Origin: Chitinophagaceae bacterium UBA1930
GTDB lineage: Bacteria > Bacteroidota > Bacteroidia > Chitinophagales > Chitinophagaceae
DNA length: 64,000 bases
Assembly: GCA_002337145.1 (NCBI GenBank)
Contig: DDFK01000001.1
Span: 1,085,501 to 1,149,500 of the forward strand
Direction of reading: 5' to 3'
The notes below the pieces were generated by a model. The model did no database searches, had not been told where the DNA came from, and worked only from the letters and a program-made list of their open reading frames with translations. Both the position numbers and the translations under genes were made by a program. This document shows, in pieces, positions 58,703 through 64,000 of this stretch. Position 1 is the stretch's first letter. Each line of letters opens with the position of its first letter.

Positions 58703-61554
58703 GCCACATCTTCTTCACTCAAAGATTTTACAAAGCCATCATCTTCTGTAACCAATTCTTCTGCCAATTGTTTTTTGCGTTGCTGCAGTTTGATGATCTT
58801 TTCTTCGATCGTATCCTTGCAAATAATTTTATAGGCAAATACATTTTTTGTTTGCCCAATGCGATGCGTTCGGTCAATGGCTTGCTGTTCTATAGCCGTG
58901 TTCCACCAAGGGTCAAAAAGAAAAACATAATCGGCAGCCGTTAAAGTTAAACCCGTGTTACCTGCTTTCAGACTGATCAGGAACAAGTGTGTATCACAAC
59001 CCTGCTCTTGAAAAGCGGCTACCATTTCCGCACGTTTGGCTGGTGGCGTTTGTCCATCAAAATGAAAATATTTCATACCCTGCTTATCGCATTCCGCAGC
59101 AATCAGATGCAGCATACTACTGAATTGGGAGAACACGATGGCTTTATGGCTGCCCAATATGTTCTGCAGTTCATTCATCAGCATTTCCGTTTTAATCGAA
59201 TCGCTGCTACCCTGCTGTTCTTCCACAGGCAACAGCAAAGGTGTATTGCAAACCTGCCGCAATTTCATGATGCCTTGCAGCACGGCTAGCTTGCTTTTGT
59301 TCAGTCCTTTTGTTTTAATGTCGCTAAAAATATTGCTCTTGATCTGCTCATTAATATCATCGTACACCAAGCGTTGTTTGGCGTTCATGGTGCACCACAA
59401 AATGCTTTCTGTTTTTTCCGGAAGGTCTTTGGCTACCTGTTCCTTTGTTCTGCGTAAGATAAACGGTGCAGTCATTTTTTGTAGTGCTGCAATCTTTTCT
59501 TCATCATGGTAACGGTCAATGGCATCAGCATATTCACGTTTAAAAAATTCACGGTTGCCAAACATGCCAGGCAACGCAAAGTTGAGCTGCGAGTACAAAT
59601 CGAATGTATTGTTCACTACAGGCGTGCCGCTTAATGCAATATTGATGTTTGCCTGCAATGCAGTAATAGCCTTGGTAATTTGTGCAGACGGATTCTTGAT
59701 GTTATGGCTTTCATCAACAACAGCTACACCATAATTGGTGGAGAAGAACTGACCATTATCTGCCCTTACCGTACCATAGCTAGTGATGATAATTTGCAGT
59801 TCATCATTCAATAAATCTTCTTCCTTTCTATTGGCTCCATGATATACCAATACGTTGATGCCAGGAGCAAATTTTTGCAATTCGTTCTGCCAGTTATAAA
59901 TTAAAGAAGATGGGCAAATGATGATACTTTTTGTACCGGGATATTGATGGATATAATAAGCAAGGAAACAGATTGTTTGTAATGTTTTACCCAAACCCAT
60001 ATCGTCTGCCAAACAACCGCCAGCACCAACATCAGCTAACAAAGCTAGCCATTCAAAACCCTTTTGCTGGTAAGGCCTAAGCGTTGCCTGCACGGTATGT
60101 GGCACATGATAAACGGGCTCTTCCTTTGTTTGCCAGTGCTGCCATTTTTGCCACCAGCCTTTATTAATGGCCGATTGCAGGATAGCGGTATTGCCATTGC
60201 CGGTTTCCTCTGTTATGGCAAGCCAACGTGCCACTTCAATTTCATTTCCATTGATCTTGCCATGCTTAATAATGGAGGTATATTGCTGCAGCCATTCATC
60301 GCCAAAAACACCTAGGCTACCATCTTTTAACAGCACCGCTTTTTGCCCGGCAAACAAAATTTTCTGCAATTCTTTTAATGGTATTTCTTCTTTACCAAAT
60401 GATGTTTGCATAGTGAGCAGCACACGGGTTTCGGTCTGTTCCTTTATCACAATTTTGGTATCGGCTTTAAAAGATGAATACTTGAAATGTTTCAGCATAT
60501 CCATGCCAATAATATCAATATCCTCTCCAAGCAAATAATGATAGGCTTTCAGGAACCACTGCTTTTTTTGTGCATCGGCAAACGACAAATAGTAGTAGCC
60601 ATTTTTTTGTTTCGGAAAATTTGCATGCAATGTCTCTATCAATTTCAACAGGCCCTGCTCTGCTTCCTTATTGCGTTTAATGCTGTACGCAATACCGTTC
60701 TGCTTCGTTTCAAAACTTTCAGCAAAAGCACCTTCAACCAAAAATCCATCGTATATCCATTGTGGTGTAAGCATCAAAAAGGCATTGTTCAGTTCGCTTA
60801 ACAGGATGCGGTTGGTTGGCAATGCTTCAATTTCGTTCTGTGCGAAATGGTTGTTCCTATTTACGGTGTAATCCGCTTCCAGCCTGGTTAGTACATGCTC
60901 AATAAATTGCTCTGCGGATGATTGGTACTGTTCCACATGCTTTTGCAACCATTCAATGGTCTGATAATCCTTAAAGCTCAACAAAAAATATTCGTTGCTG
61001 CTTTCCAACAAAAAGTGGTACCGGTTAAAGGAAGCCAATGAATAGGAAGTCCCATTCAGTACCATATTGGTTTGTATGCCCAGTAAACCGTTTTCGTTTG
61101 TAACATCAAATTGCAATTGCGGTTTATAGGTACTGAAAATGCATGGTGCTGTTTTGTAGTTTTTCCTGTCTGCCTGCAATACTTTATGGTACCATTTCGA
61201 TGTTACAAAATAGGGCTTTAGCATATTCATCAATTCGTGCAGGTGCCTAAGCATGGCGTTCTGCAAAAAGGTATCTGCATCCACACCTGCACGCTGTTTG
61301 GCATAACGTTGTTTAATAGCTGTTTTTTCTTCATCAATGCCCCGTTCAGAAAACTGCATCACAATATCTGCCGCAGGCTTGGGTAGGTTGGTATGGTTGA
61401 CTTTCAGGTCCCTCCACTCAAGGCCATACGCTTCGTACGAAATACCTTGGCTGTTTTTGTGTATATGAAAGGATGCCAGTATGTAAAAAGTTTCTGTTAG
61501 CTGCTGCGGCAGCAACAATAGCCCTACTTTGGTTTCTGTTTTTTCAGTTGCCAT
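58687..61554 (-). CDS. SNF2/SWI2-family DEAD/DEAH helicase-like ATPase (RapA/HepA-like group)
   Basis: The ATG at 61554 (MATEKTETKVGLL) gives 955 residues; a TTG three codons upstream is less likely. An N-terminal region of about 470 residues without a recognised motif is followed by the SNF2 core. Motif I is LADDMGLGKTLQTICFLAYY, motif II DESHNIKNP, motif III LSGTPVVNNTFDLYSQLNF, and the C-terminal helicase lobe has KAIVFSQFSSML, SLKAGNTGLTLTAADYVFLFDPWW and IDRTHRIGQTKNVFAYKII. These translocate on double-stranded DNA; bacterial members are tied to RNA polymerase recycling or nucleoid remodelling. No SWIM zinc motif was seen. It is divergent from recQ. Confidence 0.93.
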   Translation of the reverse strand: MATEKTETKVGLLLLPQQLTETFYILASFHIHKNSQGISYEAYGLEWRDLKVNHTNLPKPAADIVMQFSERGIDEEKTAIKQRYAKQRAGVDADTFLQNAMLRHLHELMNMLKPYFVTSKWYHKVLQADRKNYKTAPCIFSTYKPQLQFDVTNENGLLGIQTNMVLNGTSYSLASFNRYHFLLESSNEYFLLSFKDYQTIEWLQKHVEQYQSSAEQFIEHVLTRLEADYTVNRNNHFAQNEIEALPTNRILLSELNNAFLMLTPQWIYDGFLVEGAFAESFETKQNGIAYSIKRNKEAEQGLLKLIETLHANFPKQKNGYYYLSFADAQKKQWFLKAYHYLLGEDIDIIGMDMLKHFKYSSFKADTKIVIKEQTETRVLLTMQTSFGKEEIPLKELQKILFAGQKAVLLKDGSLGVFGDEWLQQYTSIIKHGKINGNEIEVARWLAITEETGNGNTAILQSAINKGWWQKWQHWQTKEEPVYHVPHTVQATLRPYQQKGFEWLALLADVGAGGCLADDMGLGKTLQTICFLAYYIHQYPGTKSIIICPSSLIYNWQNELQKFAPGINVLVYHGANRKEEDLLNDELQIIITSYGTVRADNGQFFSTNYGVAVVDESHNIKNPSAQITKAITALQANINIALSGTPVVNNTFDLYSQLNFALPGMFGNREFFKREYADAIDRYHDEEKIAALQKMTAPFILRRTKEQVAKDLPEKTESILWCTMNAKQRLVYDDINEQIKSNIFSDIKTKGLNKSKLAVLQGIMKLRQVCNTPLLLPVEEQQGSSDSIKTEMLMNELQNILGSHKAIVFSQFSSMLHLIAAECDKQGMKYFHFDGQTPPAKRAEMVAAFQEQGCDTHLFLISLKAGNTGLTLTAADYVFLFDPWWNTAIEQQAIDRTHRIGQTKNVFAYKIICKDTIEEKIIKLQQRKKQLAEELVTEDDGFVKSLSEEDVAYLFS

Positions 61555-61706
61555 ATTCTTCAAAAATTATCGCCTCGTCTATTTATTCTTCGTTTAAAAA
61601 AGGAAGCAATAGTACGATTTTAGCCCTTTTTAGGAAATCAATTTTCTGGTGGTTTTAATGTGCAAGCAGATTGGGCAAAGCAGGATATATTTGAACAGTC
61701 TATCGC

Positions 61707-63620
61707 ATGGTTTCACCACAAAAAATATTGCAACAATACTGGGGTCACGCTTCTTTTAGGGGTGAGCAGGAAAAAATCATTGAGGCCGTTTTGGCTGGCA
61801 AGGATGTGCTGGCCTTATTGCCTACAGGTGGTGGCAAATCAATCTGTTTCCAGGTGCCGGCATTGATGCAGGATGGGCTATGTCTCGTTATTTCGCCATT
61901 GATCGCTTTAATGAAAGACCAGGTAGAGCACTTGCAACAAAAAAACATTGCTGCAACAGCATTGTATAGCGGCATGAGTTTTTTTGAAGTGAAACAGGCA
62001 TTGCAACGTGCGGCCCAAGGCGATTATAAATTCCTGTACCTATCGCCAGAGCGTTTGGAAACAAACCTCTTTAAAGAGTACCTGCACGAACTGAATATTG
62101 GTTTGGTTGCAATTGACGAAGCCCACTGCATCAGCCAATGGGGATATGATTTCCGTCCGCCTTATTTGCGTATAGCCAGCTTGAGGGAAAGCCTGGGCCA
62201 TGTGCCCATGATTGCATTAACAGCATCGGCAACACCATTGGTACAGGGCGATATTGTTACAAAGCTCCAATTAAAAGATGCTGCTATTTTCCGTCAATCT
62301 TTCGAAAAGCCCAACCTTTCGTACTCGGCTTTTAAAGTGGAAAGCAAAATCAACAAAACCATCGATATACTCAACAATGTACAAGGCAGCAGTATTGTGT
62401 ATTGCCGCAACAGGAAGGAAACCAAAAGGATTGCCCAGTTGTTGCAACTGCAGCATATTTCAGCAGACTTTTATCATGCAGGGCTGACACAGGAAGAAAG
62501 GAACGGAAAACAGTTGGCATGGGTGCAGAACAAAACCCGTGTAATTGTTTGCACCAATGCATTTGGTATGGGTATAGACAAACCGGATGTACGGACAGTG
62601 ATCCATTACAACATACCCGATTGCCTAGAGAATTATTACCAGGAAGCTGGACGTGCCGGACGTGACGGTAAAAAAGCCTATGCCGTTTTATTGTACCATG
62701 CTGCAGATGAAACGGAACTGATGGGCCTGCCCGATATTAAATTTCCTGCCATTGCAGCTATCAAGCAAGTGTACCAGTCCATTGCCGATTACTTGCATAT
62801 TGCAGTTGGTTTGGGGGAAGGCAATTATTATGATTTTGATCTACTTACATTTTGCAGCAATTTCAAACTTGATCTCTACTTGGTGATGAACACCTTGAAG
62901 ATGTTGGAACAGGAAGGCCATCTGGCTTTTACAGAGTCTATCTTTATACCATCGCAGGTAATATTTACGGCCGACAAAAATACGTTGAATGATGTGGAGC
63001 ATATTTACCCGCAACTGGAAAACGTGATGAAGACCTTGTTGCGTACCTATGAAGGCATTTATGAAAACAAGGTATCCATTAACGAAAAGCTGCTTGCAAA
63101 AATTTGCAGGCTTCCTTATGAGAAAGTATATGCCGACCTTCAATCGCTGCATAACTACGGCATCATTGCATATACACCACAAAAAGAAACACCACAGATT
63201 TATTTTTTGCTGAACCGGGCACCAGCACAGCATTTGCATATTAACCACGAAGCCTATCTGGAAAGAAAGAAACTGTATCAGAAACGTGTGGAAGCCATAC
63301 TTCAATACCTGCATTTAAATGATAGGTGCCGAAGCCAATACATAGCTGCTTATTTTGGCGATGATGCAGTAAAACCTTGCGGTATTTGTGATACTTGCTT
63401 AGCCAAAAAAGCTGTAGATTTAACCGAAGCAGCATTTCAGGAAATCCAGGATAAAATCCATCAACATATACAAGGCAAAAGCATTACCGTAAACATGTTG
63501 CTGCAACAATTGAAACCAGTTAAGCAGGAAAAAATATGGAAAGTGCTTGATTTTTTACAGGCCGAAAAAAAGCTGACCATTAGTGATACCGGTTTAATAG
63601 AAAGCATAATAAAGTATTGA
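61707..63620 (+). CDS. recQ: ATP-dependent DNA helicase RecQ
   Basis: The 637-residue protein has the RecQ helicase core: LLPTGGGKSICFQVPALM (Walker A at 40-46), AIDEAHCISQWGYDFRPPYLRI near 133-155, and the second lobe with VIVCTNAFGMGIDKPDVRTVIHYNIPDCLENYYQEAGRAGRDG. A zinc-binding element follows (CRSQYIAAYFGDDAVKPCGICDTC, near 535-560). The last 70 residues are helical and do not match a full HRDC domain, which makes this a short bacterial RecQ. It unwinds DNA 3' to 5' in recombination repair. It is divergent from the SNF2 gene, and the next gene overlaps its stop by four bases. Confidence 0.95.
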   Translation: MVSPQKILQQYWGHASFRGEQEKIIEAVLAGKDVLALLPTGGGKSICFQVPALMQDGLCLVISPLIALMKDQVEHLQQKNIAATALYSGMSFFEVKQALQRAAQGDYKFLYLSPERLETNLFKEYLHELNIGLVAIDEAHCISQWGYDFRPPYLRIASLRESLGHVPMIALTASATPLVQGDIVTKLQLKDAAIFRQSFEKPNLSYSAFKVESKINKTIDILNNVQGSSIVYCRNRKETKRIAQLLQLQHISADFYHAGLTQEERNGKQLAWVQNKTRVIVCTNAFGMGIDKPDVRTVIHYNIPDCLENYYQEAGRAGRDGKKAYAVLLYHAADETELMGLPDIKFPAIAAIKQVYQSIADYLHIAVGLGEGNYYDFDLLTFCSNFKLDLYLVMNTLKMLEQEGHLAFTESIFIPSQVIFTADKNTLNDVEHIYPQLENVMKTLLRTYEGIYENKVSINEKLLAKICRLPYEKVYADLQSLHNYGIIAYTPQKETPQIYFLLNRAPAQHLHINHEAYLERKKLYQKRVEAILQYLHLNDRCRSQYIAAYFGDDAVKPCGICDTCLAKKAVDLTEAAFQEIQDKIHQHIQGKSITVNMLLQQLKPVKQEKIWKVLDFLQAEKKLTISDTGLIESIIKY

Positions 63621-64000
63621 AAACAAAAAACTACATACGGCCTTTTGTTGCAGCCATTATTGGCTTGTTGCTTTTGGTGCCTGCAATTATAAGGGACCTG
63701 AAACTGGAAGCCAGTTACCCATCTGACTTGCGGAACAGGCAAATAGGTTCCAGGCTTATCAAGGATGGAAGGCTGCCCTATTTTTATCATTACAACAGTA
63801 GTGATGGCACCCGCTACCTTGACATAAAGAATTGCAATTCGTTAAGTGTGGCAAACATTACTGCAACACCTTATTTACATGAGTTGTTGCTTCCTATTTG
63901 CGACCTGCCTTTTAGGAAGTTCTCTGCCGTATGGCTGGTGCTCTGTTATGCATTGCTTATTGTAATGTACCTGCTTATGCAGAGCCTTGCCCCGCATGTT
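63617..64000 (+). CDS. Membrane protein, probably GT87/DUF2029 glycosyltransferase-like (partial, 3' end outside window)
   Basis: The frame is open from a TTG at 63617, overlapping the recQ stop (TTGA), to the window end: 128 codons. No ATG occurs in frame for the first hundred codons, and the protein begins sensibly with a short basic stretch (KTKNYIRPF) and a hydrophobic helix (about residues 9-25). The TTG start and translational coupling to recQ are therefore likely. A periplasmic loop contains YPSDLRNRQIGSRLIKDG and ATPYLHELLLPICDLPF, followed by a second helix. The pattern of acidic loop, Arg-rich motif and P-x-L-H-x-L-L resembles GT87 (DUF2029) mannosyltransferase-like proteins that use polyprenyl-phosphate sugars. 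The C-terminal part is needed to confirm this. Confidence 0.7.
   Translation, partial: MKTKNYIRPFVAAIIGLLLLVPAIIRDLKLEASYPSDLRNRQIGSRLIKDGRLPYFYHYNSSDGTRYLDIKNCNSLSVANITATPYLHELLLPICDLPFRKFSAVWLVLCYALLIVMYLLMQSLAPHV

Overview
The window looks like chromosomal DNA from a member of Bacteroidota, most likely Chitinophagia/Chitinophagaceae. The evidence is a SusC/SusD pair with a DUF1735 lipoprotein, PorT and a PorE-like protein of the type IX secretion system, a fused LpxC-FabZ, a S46 peptidase, a Bat-type MoxR/DUF58/VWA operon, promoters of the TTG-N19/20-TAnnTTTG kind, and the absence of clear Shine-Dalgarno sequences. By eye the base composition is slightly AT-rich and even, apart from one clearly AT-richer gene at 50476-51408. 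No rRNA, tRNA, CRISPR array, phage or insertion sequence was seen.

Layout. 1-1279 (minus): an ECF sigma factor and a membrane-anchored partner cut by the window edge. 1423-8869: housekeeping genes, including an RsmI-like methylase, an M28 peptidase, BshA (bacillithiol), a class III aminotransferase, a gamma carbonic anhydrase, two small proteins and RsgA. 8971-10110: a fatty acid hydroxylase/sterol desaturase. 10120-14036 (minus): a coupled operon moxR, DUF58, BatD/DUF4381-like, batA, lacking batB and batC. 14337-15763: ubiE overlapping porT. 15864-17411: the YifB/ComM ATPase. 17592-23314 (minus): a SusC-SusD-DUF1735 uptake locus. 23530-27064: folD, queE and a PorE-like envelope protein. 27211-29001: a beta-helix surface protein with a probable T9SS sorting domain. 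29143-35789: dprA, a four-helix-bundle gene between imperfect inverted repeats, guaB, an RprY-like regulator and a S46 dipeptidyl peptidase. 36028-42668: dinB, a large outer-membrane receptor-like barrel, a diheme peroxidase and an HD hydrolase. 42745-49673: lpxD, then a VOC gene and an AsmA gene, then lpxC-fabZ and lpxA. 49784-53139: a lone ABC ATPase, the AT-rich membrane protein, alanine dehydrogenase and tsaE. 53377-58702: a copper P-type ATPase, an AraC regulator, aldehyde dehydrogenase and DUF779. 58687-64000: a SNF2 helicase, RecQ, and the start of a GT87-like membrane protein.

Several themes link genes that are not adjacent: envelope biogenesis (lpxD, lpxC-fabZ, lpxA, AsmA, SusCD, other barrels), type IX secretion (porT, a porE-like gene and a likely cargo), and DNA repair or uptake (dprA, dinB, recQ, SNF2, comM).

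Beyond the genes, the most notable signal is a set of short dispersed repeats. At least nine intergenic sites carry related elements, each containing CACCCAT or a close variant next to either GCGTCG or a CCGATA/TATCGG palindrome. Other simple repeats have been absorbed into three reading frames. A 480-bp cassette bounded by imperfect inverted repeats carries a four-helix-bundle gene. At several genes the -7 box lies only 3 to 6 bases before the start codon, suggesting nearly leaderless transcripts.
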